From positions 3,534,001-3,598,000 of the forward strand of contig NZ_CP015243.1 of assembly GCF_001648175.1 (NCBI RefSeq): a stretch of DNA of 64,000 bases, written 5' to 3'. The translations under genes were made by a program, and so were the position numbers. The notes beneath the pieces are model-generated. The model saw nothing but the letters and a program-made list of their open reading frames with translations. It was not told where the DNA came from and did not search any database. This DNA comes from Halotalea alkalilenta. GTDB lineage: Bacteria > Pseudomonadota > Gammaproteobacteria > Pseudomonadales > Halomonadaceae. This document shows positions 27,882 through 36,936 of the stretch, piece by piece. How positions within the stretch are numbered: position 1 is the stretch's first letter; every line of letters begins with the position of its first letter.

Positions 27882-28910
27882 TCAGGCACCGGCGGCGAGG
27901 CGCTGGGTGAAAGCAGCGAGCTCTCGCAGCTTGTCGAGCGCGCCGAGACCTGCGAGCGTGCGCTTGGCGAGCGCAACGCCCTCCTCCAGCGACTCAGCGC
28001 GGCCGGCGACATAGAGCGCGGCACCTGCGTTGAGCGCGACCATGTCGCGGGCGGGGCCGGGCTCGTCGTTGAGCGCCGACTCGACCAGCGCGAGGCTCTG
28101 GGCGGTGCCGTCGACCTTCAGCGGGTCGAGCGGCTGGCGCTCGATGCCAAATCGCTCGGGGGTGATCTGGTACTCACGAATCTCGCCATCCTTGAGCTCG
28201 CAGACGCTGGTCGGCGCGGCCAGCGAGATCTCATCGAGTCCGTCCTCGGCGTGGACCACCAGCGTGTGGACGCTGCCGAGCTGGCGAAACGCGTCGGCGA
28301 CCACCGGTGCCAGCGCACGCTCGTAGACACCGATCAGCTGGCGGCGCACGCCGGCTGGATTGGTCAGCGGCCCGAGGATGTTGAAGATGGTCCGCACCCC
28401 CATATCGCGGCGCGGCCCGATCGCATAGCGCATCGCCTTGTGATGGACCGGCGCGAACATGAAGCCGACCCCGACCTCCTCGATGCATCTCGCCACCTGC
28501 TCGGCGTCGAGATCGAGGTGCAGTCCGGCCGCGTCGAGCAGATCAGCGCTGCCTGAGGAAGAGGAGACCCCACGATTGCCATGCTTGGCCACCGTGGCGC
28601 CAGCGGCGGCGACGACGAAGCTCGCCGCGGTGGAAACGTTGAACAGGTTGGCGCCATCGCCTCCGGTTCCGACGATATCGACCAGGTGGTCTGCGCTCAC
28701 CTCGACCTTGAGCATCAGCTCTCGCATCACCTGGGCGGCGGCGGTGATCTCCACGCTGCTCTCGCCCTTGATCGCCAGCGCCGTGAGCAGCGCGCCTATC
28801 TGCGCCTCGCTCGCCTCACCGGTCATGATCGCACTCATTACTGCGTGCATCTGCGAGTAGTCGAGATCACGACCCTGGATCAGCGCCTTGAGCGCCTCGC
28901 GGATGTTCAT
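27882..28910 (-). CDS. trpD: Anthranilate phosphoribosyltransferase
   Basis: A 342-residue TrpD that joins anthranilate to PRPP. Motifs: DIVGTGGDGANLFNVSTAA (PRPP-binding), AKHGNRGVSSSSGSADLLDA (anthranilate site) and FMFAPVHHKAMRYAIGPRRDMGVRTIFNILGPLTNPA. Starts MNIREALKALIQGRDL. It lies 76 bases downstream of trpG and 60 upstream of trpC in the same direction. Confidence 0.96.
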   Translation of the reverse strand: MNIREALKALIQGRDLDYSQMHAVMSAIMTGEASEAQIGALLTALAIKGESSVEITAAAQVMRELMLKVEVSADHLVDIVGTGGDGANLFNVSTAASFVVAAAGATVAKHGNRGVSSSSGSADLLDAAGLHLDLDAEQVARCIEEVGVGFMFAPVHHKAMRYAIGPRRDMGVRTIFNILGPLTNPAGVRRQLIGVYERALAPVVADAFRQLGSVHTLVVHAEDGLDEISLAAPTSVCELKDGEIREYQITPERFGIERQPLDPLKVDGTAQSLALVESALNDEPGPARDMVALNAGAALYVAGRAESLEEGVALAKRTLAGLGALDKLRELAAFTQRLAAGA

Positions 28911-28986
28911 CTTGTCGCTATCTCCGCCTGGGAAGGATTGTCGCGGCGAACGCGCAAGCGTCGCCTGGTCTTGGCTCGGCCATCGC

Positions 28987-29613
28987 TCAGGCCGAAGTCC
29001 GCTCGATACTCGGCGCGCTGCGTGTCGGCGCGCGCCGAAGGAGAAAGTTGTTCAACAGTTGATGGCCCTGGCGCGAGAGAATCGACTCCGGGTGAAACTG
29101 TACGCCCTCGATCTCAAGCGTCTTGTGGCGAAGCCCCATGATCAGGCCGGGAGTGACATCGTCATCGACGGTCAGCGCGGTGACCTCGAGGCAGTCGGGC
29201 AGGCTCCCAGCCTCGACCACCAGCGAGTGATAGCGCGTCACCTCGAGCGGGTCGTCGAGCCCTTCGAACACTCCCTCGCCGCGATGGCTGACCAGCGAAG
29301 TCTTGCCGTGCATCACCAATGGGGCCCGCACCACCTTGCCGCCGAACACCTGGCCGATCGCCTGATGGCCGAGGCAGACGCCAAGGATCGGCACCCGTCC
29401 GGCGAAGCGACGAATCAGCTCCATCGAGATACCCGCCTCGTTCGGCGTACAGGGGCCGGGAGAGATCACCAGGTGAGTGAAATCGAGCGCTTCGATCTCA
29501 TCCAGCGTCAGTGCATCGTTGCGAATCGTATGCACCTCGGCGCCCAGCTCGCCCAGGTACTGGACGATGTTGAAGGTGAAGCTATCGTAGTTGTCGATCA
29601 TCAGGACTTTCAC
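28987..29613 (-). CDS. trpG: Anthranilate synthase component II (glutamine amidotransferase)
   Basis: A 208-residue class I glutamine amidotransferase. [20 protein letters not shown] opens it, the catalytic Cys is in [16 protein letters not shown], and the His-Glu pair in [11 protein letters not shown]. It supplies ammonia to TrpE. Start is a GTG at 29613 with GGGAG ten bases upstream; the ATG at 29601 is the alternative and would begin MIDNYDSF. TrpG is separated from trpE by marC and a terminator, so it probably has its own promoter: TGGTACGAT (extended -10 like) lies on the coding strand about 110 bases upstream. Confidence 0.93.
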   Translation of the reverse strand: MKVLMIDNYDSFTFNIVQYLGELGAEVHTIRNDALTLDEIEALDFTHLVISPGPCTPNEAGISMELIRRFAGRVPILGVCLGHQAIGQVFGGKVVRAPLVMHGKTSLVSHRGEGVFEGLDDPLEVTRYHSLVVEAGSLPDCLEVTALTVDDDVTPGLIMGLRHKTLEIEGVQFHPESILSRQGHQLLNNFLLRRAPTRSAPSIERTSA

Positions 29614-29784
29614 GGCGTCTGCTCCCGTGGTGGCTGGTTTCGAGCACCAGTGTGGCGGCGATACCGCCGCGCGCTCGGTTTGGACTCCGACCCCTGGCAA
29701 CCGCCGTCTGCTCTGTGACGGCATCGTACCAGAACCCGGCCCCGCGAGGGGCGTCCGCTGACCCGCCGACCGACAGACATGAAA

Positions 29785-29806
29785 ATGCCGCCTCGGCGGG
29801 CGGCAT
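29785..29806 (-). terminator. Rho-independent terminator downstream of marC
   Basis: On the minus strand, ATGCCGCC and GGCGGCAT pair around a 6-base loop and are followed by TTTTC. It lies between marC and trpG, separating the trpE-marC transcript from trpGDC. Confidence 0.7.
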
Positions 29807-29960
29807 CTTCATCGAATACAAGACGAACGAAGGTGCCGCGCTCAGAAAGCGCGCCACCAAATCCGGAACTGGGCTTCATTCATCGAAGTATTCATGGGTT
29901 CGATCATGCAACGGGCGAGCACCAGCGTCAAGCGCCACCCCGCGCCTGGAAAGCGCGCGA

Positions 29961-30635
29961 CTAGCTGGCACCGAAGCCCTGCACCACCTCGCCGATGCCG
30001 TTGATCGCGAACTGTACGCCCATGCCGATCAGCAGGAACCCGACCACCCGCGAGACAGCGTCGATGCCCGACTCGCCGAGCAGCTTCATGATCAGGTTGG
30101 CGCTGCGCAGCGCGGCCCAGAAAATCAGCGCGATCAGGATCGCATTGCTGACCACCACCAGATGGATCACCAGCGGAATGCCGCCTTGCTGGTCCAAACT
30201 CGCGGCGGCGCTGATGATCAGTGCGATGGTGCCGGGACCAGCGGTTCCGGGCAATGCCAGCGGCACGAAGGAGATGTCGCGGATGTGCGGCTTGCGCTTC
30301 TCCTCCTCGCTGAGCATCGCCTGCTGCGCCTCGGACTCGGACGGCTGGGTGCTGGGGAACAGCATGGTGAAGCCGATGTAGGTGATGATCAGCCCACCGG
30401 CGATACGCAGGCCAGGGATCGAGATGCCGAAGGCGCTCATGATCGCGCTGCCGCCATAGAAGGAGATCAGCAGGATCGCGGCGACGTAGAGGGTCGCCTT
30501 GAGGATCTGCCGATTGCGTTCGGCGCGGCTCAGCTCGCTGCCCAATGCGAGCAGCAGGGTAACGCTGGTCAGCGGGTTGGCCACCGGCAGCAGCGTCAAG
30601 AGCCCCAGCAGCAGATAGTGGAAGTAGTCGTCCAT
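29961..30635 (-). CDS. MarC-family inner-membrane protein
   Basis: A 224-residue protein with six hydrophobic helices and the UPF0056/MarC signatures LLTLLPVANPLTSV near the N-terminus, FGISIPGLRIAGGLIITYIGF and VPLALPGTAGPGTIALII. The family (YchE, YhgN, MarC) is of unresolved function; some members were proposed to transport amino acids. It lies 52 bases after trpE and before the terminator, so it may be co-transcribed with trpE, inserted between trpE and trpGDC. Confidence 0.85.
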   Translation of the reverse strand: MDDYFHYLLLGLLTLLPVANPLTSVTLLLALGSELSRAERNRQILKATLYVAAILLISFYGGSAIMSAFGISIPGLRIAGGLIITYIGFTMLFPSTQPSESEAQQAMLSEEEKRKPHIRDISFVPLALPGTAGPGTIALIISAAASLDQQGGIPLVIHLVVVSNAILIALIFWAALRSANLIMKLLGESGIDAVSRVVGFLLIGMGVQFAINGIGEVVQGFGAS

Positions 30636-30687
30636 TGGCTACCTCGCGGCGCCCGCTCGGGCGCCGCGTCGAGTGTGGATCGCGACA

Positions 30688-32175
30688 TCAGTCGAGGTTG
30701 TCGAGCCCTTTCTCGGCCATCGCCGCGGCACGGAACAGCGCACGACGCTTGTTCAACGTCTCCTGCCATTCGGCATCGGGATCGGAGTCGGCGACGATCC
30801 CACCGCCGGCCTGGACATGGAGCTGCCCGTCCTTGATCACCCCGGTGCGAATCGCGATCGCGGTGTCCATGTTTCCCTGCCAGGAGAGATAGCCCACCGC
30901 GCCGGAATAGATGCTGCGCTTGACCGGTTCGATCTCGTCGATCACCTCGAGCGCGCGCACCTTGGCCGCCCCCGAGACGGTGCCGGCGGGGAAGGTCGCG
31001 CGCAGCACGTCGATCGGACCGAGCCCGGGCTTGAGCTGCCCGGTGACGTTGGAGACGATGTGCATCACATGGGAGTAGCGTTCGATGGTCATCTTGTCGG
31101 TGAGCTGGACGCTGCCGTCGACGCTGATCCGGCCGACATCGTTGCGGCCGAGATCGATCAGCATCACGTGCTCTGCGCGCTCCTTCGGATCGCTGAGCAG
31201 CTCCTGCTCCAGCGCCTTGTCCTCTTCCTCGGTGCGCCCCCGGTGACGCGTGCCGGCGATCGGCCGCAGGGTCACTTCGCCCTCCTCGAGCCGGGCGAGG
31301 ATCTCCGGCGAGGCACCGACCACGTGGTGGTCGTCGAGATTGAAGAAGAACATGTAGGGAGAGGGATTGAGCGTGCGCAGCGCGCGATAGAAGTCGAGCG
31401 GCGCGGCATCGAAGCGAGTGCTCATCCGCTGGGAAGGCACGCACTGCATCAGATCGCCCGAGACCACGTAGCGCTTGATCGTCTCCACCGCGTCCTTGTA
31501 GCCCTGCTCGGTGAAGCTGGCGAAGAAGTCGTTTTCGTTGATTTCGCGCCCGGTACCGGGGCTGCGCAGATCGACCACGCCCGAACGCAGTCGCTGCTCG
31601 AGCAGCTCGATTCGCTCATAAGCGAGCTCGAGCGCGCGCGGCTCGGCGGGATCGGCATGGGTCTGGAGGATCAGCCGGCCGGAGAGATTGTCGAACACCA
31701 GCACTTCCTCGGCGACCAGCAGCAGGATGTCCGGCACGTCGATCGGGTCGGGCTTGACCACTCCGCGAAGCTTGGGCTCGATGTAGCGCACCGTGTCGAA
31801 GCCGAAATAGCCGACCAGGCCACCGCTGAAGATCGCCTTGCTCTCAGGCTTGGGCGCCCTGAACCGGCGGCGGAACAGATCGATCCACTCGAGCGGGTCC
31901 TCCACCTCGGTGGCGCCTACCACATCGCCGTCGAGATAGTGGCGCACGGTGAAGCCGCGCACCTCGATGCGCTCCCGGCAAGGCAGGCCGATGATCGAGT
32001 AGCGGCCCCACTTCTCGCCGCCCTGTACCGATTCGAGCAGAAAGCTCCACGGCGCATCGGCGAGCTTGAGATAGGTGGACAGCGGGGTGTCCAGGTCAGC
32101 GAGGATCTCGCGCGACACGGGAATACGGTTGTAGCCTTCCTCGCCGAGCTGGGCGAAGCGTTCGGGGGTCATCAT
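30688..32175 (-). CDS. trpE: Anthranilate synthase component I
   Basis: A 495-residue chorismate-binding enzyme. N-terminal feedback site [18 protein letters not shown], and catalytic C-terminal motifs [41 protein letters not shown] and [19 protein letters not shown]. It produces anthranilate from chorismate and ammonia with TrpG. The start is placed at the first of two tandem ATGs (32175, [17 protein letters not shown]); the ribosome binding site is poor and a GTG at 32193 is possible. It lies 198 bases after gph, an arrangement common in gammaproteobacteria. Confidence 0.95.
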   Translation of the reverse strand: MMTPERFAQLGEEGYNRIPVSREILADLDTPLSTYLKLADAPWSFLLESVQGGEKWGRYSIIGLPCRERIEVRGFTVRHYLDGDVVGATEVEDPLEWIDLFRRRFRAPKPESKAIFSGGLVGYFGFDTVRYIEPKLRGVVKPDPIDVPDILLLVAEEVLVFDNLSGRLILQTHADPAEPRALELAYERIELLEQRLRSGVVDLRSPGTGREINENDFFASFTEQGYKDAVETIKRYVVSGDLMQCVPSQRMSTRFDAAPLDFYRALRTLNPSPYMFFFNLDDHHVVGASPEILARLEEGEVTLRPIAGTRHRGRTEEEDKALEQELLSDPKERAEHVMLIDLGRNDVGRISVDGSVQLTDKMTIERYSHVMHIVSNVTGQLKPGLGPIDVLRATFPAGTVSGAAKVRALEVIDEIEPVKRSIYSGAVGYLSWQGNMDTAIAIRTGVIKDGQLHVQAGGGIVADSDPDAEWQETLNKRRALFRAAAMAEKGLDNLD

Positions 32176-32373
32176 GCGTGGGGATCTCGTCACGGATGGT
32201 TGGGGGCGCGGCGAAGCGCCGGATCGACTCTCGCGGGTTCGCCGCTCACCATCGCAAGCGGCTGACCTCGCGCATCAGCAGATGCGCTGCGTGCACCTTG
32301 GGCATCGAATCAATCATCCGTCGGGCGGGCCCGCGTGACGCGGGCTCGAAAATGAGGGTGAAGGCATCAAAAC

Positions 32374-33042
32374 CTAAACGAGTTGATCGAGCGATTCAAC
32401 CATCCAATCCGGCTGACTGGCCTCCACCGGCTCGCCATGATTGTAGCCATAGGGCACGGCCAGGGTTCTGATTCCCGCGCGCTTACCGGCTTCGACGTCG
32501 TTGCGCGAGTCTCCCACCATCAGCGCCTGGGCTGGCGCCACATCCAGCGTCGCGCACAGATGCAGCAGCGGCGCCGGGTGGGGTTTCTTCTCCGCCAGGG
32601 CATCGCCGCCGAGGGTCAGAGAGAAGAAACCATCGATAGAGAATGTTTCGAGAATTGGCGCAATGAAGGCGCCCGGCTTGTTGGTCACGATCGCCTGGCG
32701 GATGCCGCGCTGCTTTTGCGCCTCGAGACACGCCCTTACGCCGGGGTAGAGCCTTGAGTTCACGCAGACTCGCTCACCGTAGCAGGTGGTGAAACGGGCA
32801 AGCTGGCGCTCCAGCGTCGCCTCTACCTCGGGCAGCGCAAGTCCTGCATCGAGCAGCGCGCGGCGCACCAGCATGCGGGTACCATTGCCGATCCAGCGCG
32901 CCGCCTTGGTCTCACCGGGCGGGGGCAGTCCGGCCTGCTCGAAGGCACGGTCGAGCGCGTAAGCCAAATCCGGCAGCGAATCGACCAGGGTACCGTCGAG
33001 GTCGTAAATCAAAAGCGTCGTGCCACTCAGGGCTGGGTGCAT
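32374..33042 (-). CDS. gph: Phosphoglycolate phosphatase
   Basis: A 222-residue HAD-superfamily hydrolase. Motif I is LLIYDLDGTLVDSLPDLAYAL, motif II IVTNKP, motif III/IV KKPHPAPLL and MVGDSRNDVEAGKRAG. The N-terminal cap fits Gph, which removes phosphoglycolate left from DNA repair. Start at MHPALSGTTLL behind GAGGAGGATCGCC. Its place before trpE is the usual gph-trpE arrangement. Confidence 0.92.
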   Translation of the reverse strand: MHPALSGTTLLIYDLDGTLVDSLPDLAYALDRAFEQAGLPPPGETKAARWIGNGTRMLVRRALLDAGLALPEVEATLERQLARFTTCYGERVCVNSRLYPGVRACLEAQKQRGIRQAIVTNKPGAFIAPILETFSIDGFFSLTLGGDALAEKKPHPAPLLHLCATLDVAPAQALMVGDSRNDVEAGKRAGIRTLAVPYGYNHGEPVEASQPDWMVESLDQLV

Positions 33043-33166
33043 CGGCGATCCTCCTCGTTGCGACTCGACGCGAAGCATCGAATGATGCGCAAACTCCTAG
33101 TATTCTTGCCCACTTATGTCCACTCACCAAGCCCCAGAGCGGACTTGGACAGGCTACGGGGACAGC

Positions 33167-33217
33167 GTGTCGAAAGGGATCGACAGGCGCCATGCAGTGA
33201 TCGATTCCTTTCGACAC
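33167..33217. repeat. Long inverted repeat upstream of ndh
   Basis: Arms 33167-33183 and 33201-33217 (GTGTCGAAAGGGATCGA and its near complement) pair over 17 bases with one mismatch around a 17-base loop. It sits between divergent gph and ndh. No T-run follows. Role unknown: operator, RNA stem or a dispersed palindrome. Confidence 0.6.
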
Positions 33218-33222
33218 CCTGA

Positions 33223-33241
33223 TAGAATGCAAATCCTTATC
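33223..33241. promoter_or_regulatory. Possible Fur-like box or ndh promoter element
   Basis: TAGAATGCAAATCCTTATC matches 14 of 19 positions of the Fur consensus and also contains a good -10 hexamer (TAGAAT), 20 bases before the ndh ribosome binding site. The two readings cannot be separated from sequence. Confidence 0.35.
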
Positions 33242-33261
33242 ATTTAAACCTAGGAGTTCCC

Positions 33262-34560
33262 ATGTCCCTACCACGTATCGTGGTGGTTGGCGGTGGCGCC
33301 GGCGGCATCGAGCTGGTCACCCGTCTCGGGCGCAAGCTCGGCAAACGCCGCAAGGCGGAAATCGTACTGGTCGATCGCAACCCGACCCACATCTGGAAGC
33401 CGCTGCTCCACGAAGTCGCCGTCGGCGCGATCGACACCGATATGGATCAAGTCTCTTACCAGAGCCATTCCCGCGCCAACGGCTATCGCTTCCAGCTCGG
33501 AAGCCTGAGCGGGCTGGATCGCCAGCGCCAGCGCCTGACCCTGGCCCCGATCGAGGACGAGCGCGGCCGTGTACTGCTCTCCGAGCGAAGCCTCGACTAC
33601 GACTACCTGGTACTCGCGCTCGGCAGCGTGTCGAACGATTTCGGCACGCCAGGGGTCAAGGAAAACTGCTTCTTCCTCGACAGCCCCCAGCAGGCGGAGA
33701 ACTTCCGTCGCGCAATGCTCGACACCTTCCTGCGCTACAGCGGCATGCATGCCGACGAAGACAAGGACCTGACCATCGCGATCGTCGGCGCCGGCGCCAC
33801 CGGGGTCGAGCTCTCCGCCGAGCTCTTCAACGCCATCGAGATGCTCAACGCCTACAACGCAACCGATCTTCCGCGCAGCCGGTTGAAGGTCCATCTGATC
33901 GAGGCCGCCGAGCGGATCCTGCCGGTACTCAGCGAGCGAATCAGCTCAAGCGTACGCCGCCAGCTCGAAGCGCTCGGAGTCAAGATCCATACTTCCACCC
34001 AAGTCAGCCGCGCCGACGAGCACGGCTTCGAAACCGCCGACGGCCAGCGCATCGATGCCGACCTGACCGTATGGGCCGCGGGGGTGCGCGGCCCCGAGCT
34101 ACTGTCGACGCTCGGCCTCTCGACCCGCCCCAATCACCAGATCAAGGTCGAGTCGAGCATGGTCAGCATCGACGACCCACGAATCTTTGCGATCGGTGAC
34201 TGCGCCGCCTGCCCCCAGCCGAACGACAAGCTCGTTCCCCCGCGCGCCCAGGCTGCGCACCAGATGTCGAGCCACCTCGCCCGCGGCCTGCAGGGCCTGC
34301 TGGAAGGGCGCGAGCTCAAGCCCTTCGAGTATCGCGACATGGGTTCGCTGGTCTCGCTGTCGCGCTTCCAGGCGGTGGGCAGCCTGATGCGCGGCGCTTC
34401 GGCACGCGGGCTGTTCGTCGAAGGTTGGCTGGCGAAGATCTCCTACGCCTCGCTCTACCGGATGCACCAGCTAGCGATCTACGGTGCGCCGAGGACCGCT
34501 GCGAAAATCCTGGTCGACCGCCTCAACCGCTGGCTGCGCCCGCGGCTCAAGCTGCACTGA
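33262..34560 (+). CDS. ndh: Type II NADH:quinone oxidoreductase
   Basis: A 432-residue NDH-2. FAD motif VVGGGAGGIELVTRLG at residues 6-21; second dinucleotide motif IAIVGAGATGVELSAEL (about residue 173) for NADH; FAIGDCAACPQPNDKLVPPRAQAAHQMS near residue 315 contacts quinone and FAD; and a C-terminal membrane-anchoring helix-rich tail. It oxidises NADH without pumping protons. TAGGAG precedes the ATG. It is transcribed away from gph, ending at a strong hairpin. Confidence 0.95.
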   Translation: MSLPRIVVVGGGAGGIELVTRLGRKLGKRRKAEIVLVDRNPTHIWKPLLHEVAVGAIDTDMDQVSYQSHSRANGYRFQLGSLSGLDRQRQRLTLAPIEDERGRVLLSERSLDYDYLVLALGSVSNDFGTPGVKENCFFLDSPQQAENFRRAMLDTFLRYSGMHADEDKDLTIAIVGAGATGVELSAELFNAIEMLNAYNATDLPRSRLKVHLIEAAERILPVLSERISSSVRRQLEALGVKIHTSTQVSRADEHGFETADGQRIDADLTVWAAGVRGPELLSTLGLSTRPNHQIKVESSMVSIDDPRIFAIGDCAACPQPNDKLVPPRAQAAHQMSSHLARGLQGLLEGRELKPFEYRDMGSLVSLSRFQAVGSLMRGASARGLFVEGWLAKISYASLYRMHQLAIYGAPRTAAKILVDRLNRWLRPRLKLH

Positions 34561-34567
34561 ACGAAGA

Positions 34568-34596
34568 CCACCGCCGGCCCAAGGGGCCGGCGGTGG
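34568..34596 (+). terminator. Hairpin terminator after ndh
   Basis: Thirteen-base perfect arms (CCACCGCCGGCCC and complement) with a 3-base loop begin eight bases after the ndh stop. It lies between convergent ndh and the ABC transporter genes. There is no T-run. Confidence 0.65.
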
Positions 34597-34768
34597 GGTT
34601 GACGACAAACCCTTTTTTACCCAGCAGCATCTTCCATCCAAGCGAGTCGAGAATCGTTCGGGTCCCAACAGACCTATCGCTCTTTTGGATGCGAGGGGCG
34701 ACCTCATCCATCGACAGGGTGTAGAGGATTGGAATGTCTGAAGAAAACCGCGACAGACCAATGCCGCA

Positions 34769-35893
34769 CTAGAGAATGGATGCCGCGGCGCAACGGTCGG
34801 GGCACGCTGCAGCGCCTGCCGTCATGCCTTGTTCAGCCTGGCCCGGCTGAATGCCTAAACCGCTGATCCTGGCCTGACCCACCCAGGCATCGAAAGTCGC
34901 TTGGTTTTCGCTGATCCATTCATCGGCCAGCCTGCGGATATTGCGCTCGCTGGCACCCTCTTCACTGATGGATTTCTCCCAGTAGGACCAGGTGTCGCGA
35001 GCGAACGACGCCTGCTCGGTAAAGGCCTCGACCGCCGGATTGGCGGCAATAAACTCCCGGTTGGCTACCGGCATCCAGTTCCAAGCGGCCATCGCCATGC
35101 GGCACGGATCAGCCCCGCCGGCGCACCCTGGAACGCCCGGTGTCAATGACGAGCCCGCATTCGGTACGCTGGGCGGCAGCGCATCGAACGGCGTCGGCAG
35201 CCAGACCACATCCTCACCCGGCACCAGCGCGTTGGTCATCCACGAAGGAATCCATGCGTAGAAAAATACCGGCTCGCCGCGCTGCTCGCGGGCGATCACT
35301 TCGAACATCAACGCCTCGTATTTGCCACGTACCGAAGAGATGGTGTCGCTGAGCCCGAACTCATCCAACTGGTACTCCACGACATCGCCGCAGCTCCAGC
35401 CGGGATCACAGTTGATCAGTTCAGCCTTACCGTTGTTGCCGAAAAGACCGGCTATTTGCGGATCTTTCAGCTGCTCAAGGGAGGTAATGCCGTAGGCGTC
35501 AGCAGTCTTCTTATCGATCAGGTAGCCATTGTAACCGCCGCCCTGGATCAATCCCTCACCGAGCGTTTGCGCATACGCCTCGACCCTGTCGAAACCCGGC
35601 TTACGCTGCGGAAAATTCAGATCCATGGCGATGTCCAGATCCCCTTGGGCCGCGGCCTGGAAAAACAGCGTCGAATTGATCGTGCTCACCCTGACGTTGT
35701 ACCCCAGCTGCTCGAACGCTTGGCTGGTGATTTGAGTCAGCACGTAGTTGGCGCCCATGCTGTCGGACTGCGCCAGGCGGATCGTCTTGCCCTCTCCAGG
35801 CAGACCTTCCGCCGCTGCGCTGCCCAGTGATGCGACGACGACGAAGATCGCGATGACCGTTTCAAGCGCGGTCTTGAGCCTGTATGTCATCAT
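34769..35893 (-). CDS. ProX-like betaine ABC transporter substrate-binding protein
   Basis: A 374-residue periplasmic binding protein of the ProX/OpuAC family. Signal peptide (VIAIFVVVASLGSAAAEG), then IRLAQSDSMGANYVLTQIT, and a Cys pair CDPGWSC resembling the ProX disulphide region. An insertion containing a second Cys pair (CAGGADPC) is present. Of two tandem ATGs, the second (35890) is better spaced from AAGGGGG. It delivers a quaternary amine to ProW-ProV. It ends a minus-strand series that begins with the flavin monooxygenase operon at 43.9 kb, suggesting the ligand is the substrate of that pathway rather than glycine betaine itself. Confidence 0.85.
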   Translation of the reverse strand: MMTYRLKTALETVIAIFVVVASLGSAAAEGLPGEGKTIRLAQSDSMGANYVLTQITSQAFEQLGYNVRVSTINSTLFFQAAAQGDLDIAMDLNFPQRKPGFDRVEAYAQTLGEGLIQGGGYNGYLIDKKTADAYGITSLEQLKDPQIAGLFGNNGKAELINCDPGWSCGDVVEYQLDEFGLSDTISSVRGKYEALMFEVIAREQRGEPVFFYAWIPSWMTNALVPGEDVVWLPTPFDALPPSVPNAGSSLTPGVPGCAGGADPCRMAMAAWNWMPVANREFIAANPAVEAFTEQASFARDTWSYWEKSISEEGASERNIRRLADEWISENQATFDAWVGQARISGLGIQPGQAEQGMTAGAAACPDRCAAASIL

Positions 35894-36003
35894 GCCCCCT
35901 TAACGTGCCCGCTTCTGCAGTGATGGCGGCTATTTCTCGCCGCCGGGTCACAGACTTGAAGACCGACACTCATTGTTGTTTGGGTTGGGTGAACCGGATC
36001 CAC

Positions 36004-36936
36004 TCATTGCCATGGCCCAGCGGCCCCGCCGGCCTCTCGGGCGTTGACCTGGTAGGGCCTGAGGAGCCTTTTGAACAGCGACTGACGCTTGCTTCGCTTC
36101 ACCGGGTGGGCGAGTTTCTGGGTGATGCGGTCGAGCATCATGGCCAGCAGCACGATGGCGATGCCGCCCACTGCCGCGCGTCCGACATCCAGCCGACCCA
36201 GCCCCTGCAGCACGACCAGCCCCAATCCTTCGGCACCGATCATCGCCACCACCACCGACATCACCATCGCCGTGAGGACGGTCTGGTTGAGACCGCCGAG
36301 TATGGTCGGGATGGCCATTGGCAGCTGGATTTCCCAGAGCAATTGACGCTTGTCGGCGCCAAATGCCAGCCCAGCCTCGACGATCTCCTGATCGACCATG
36401 CGGATACCGAGGTAGGTGAAGCGAATCAGCGGCGGCGCGGCCGCGATCACCACGGCGACTTCACCGGACACGGTGCCGACGCCGAAGAGCATCACCACCG
36501 GCACCAGGTAAACGAAGGTCGGCGTGGTCTGCATGATGTCGAGGATCGGTCGCACCACGCTCCAGACCTTCTCGCTGCGAGCGCAGAGGATGCCTACGGG
36601 AATACCGATGATCAGGCAGAAGATAATTGCCGTGGCGATCAGCGAAAGCGTAGTCATCGCCTCATCCCAGACCCCCAGCATCGCGATGACGACCAGGGCT
36701 ACAGCGCTGAACAGCGCAATCCCGAGGCTGGCGGCGCGATAGGCGATCAAAAACATCAGCACCACCATCACCGGGAATGGGATGGCATGCAGCACGTAAT
36801 CGTTGAATCCCAGCAGGTTTTCCACCGGCCAGCGGATCGCCATGAAAACCGGCCGGAAATGGATGCCCAGCCACTGGACGCCGTCTGAGATCCAGCCATC
36901 CACCGGGAAAACCGCGAGGTCTTGTGCCTCAAGCAT
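36004..36936 (-). CDS. ProW-like betaine ABC transporter permease
   Basis: A 310-residue permease. About six or seven helices follow a 60-residue N-terminal segment; the EAA loop region (AGLAFGADKRQLLWEIQLPMAIPTILGGLNQ) contacts the ATPase. Start at MLEAQDLAVFPVDGW, behind CAGGAGGGGCACGAC; this ATG overlaps the last bases of the ATPase gene, as in proVW operons. The substrate-binding gene follows after 110 bases. Confidence 0.9.
   Translation of the reverse strand: MLEAQDLAVFPVDGWISDGVQWLGIHFRPVFMAIRWPVENLLGFNDYVLHAIPFPVMVVLMFLIAYRAASLGIALFSAVALVVIAMLGVWDEAMTTLSLIATAIIFCLIIGIPVGILCARSEKVWSVVRPILDIMQTTPTFVYLVPVVMLFGVGTVSGEVAVVIAAAPPLIRFTYLGIRMVDQEIVEAGLAFGADKRQLLWEIQLPMAIPTILGGLNQTVLTAMVMSVVVAMIGAEGLGLVVLQGLGRLDVGRAAVGGIAIVLLAMMLDRITQKLAHPVKRSKRQSLFKRLLRPYQVNAREAGGAAGPWQ

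Noticed and set aside
32246..32317. Possible trp leader peptide of 23 residues ending Arg-Trp-stop before trpE
   Set aside because: Only one Trp codon, no terminator/antiterminator pair with a T-run after it; not enough for an attenuator call.
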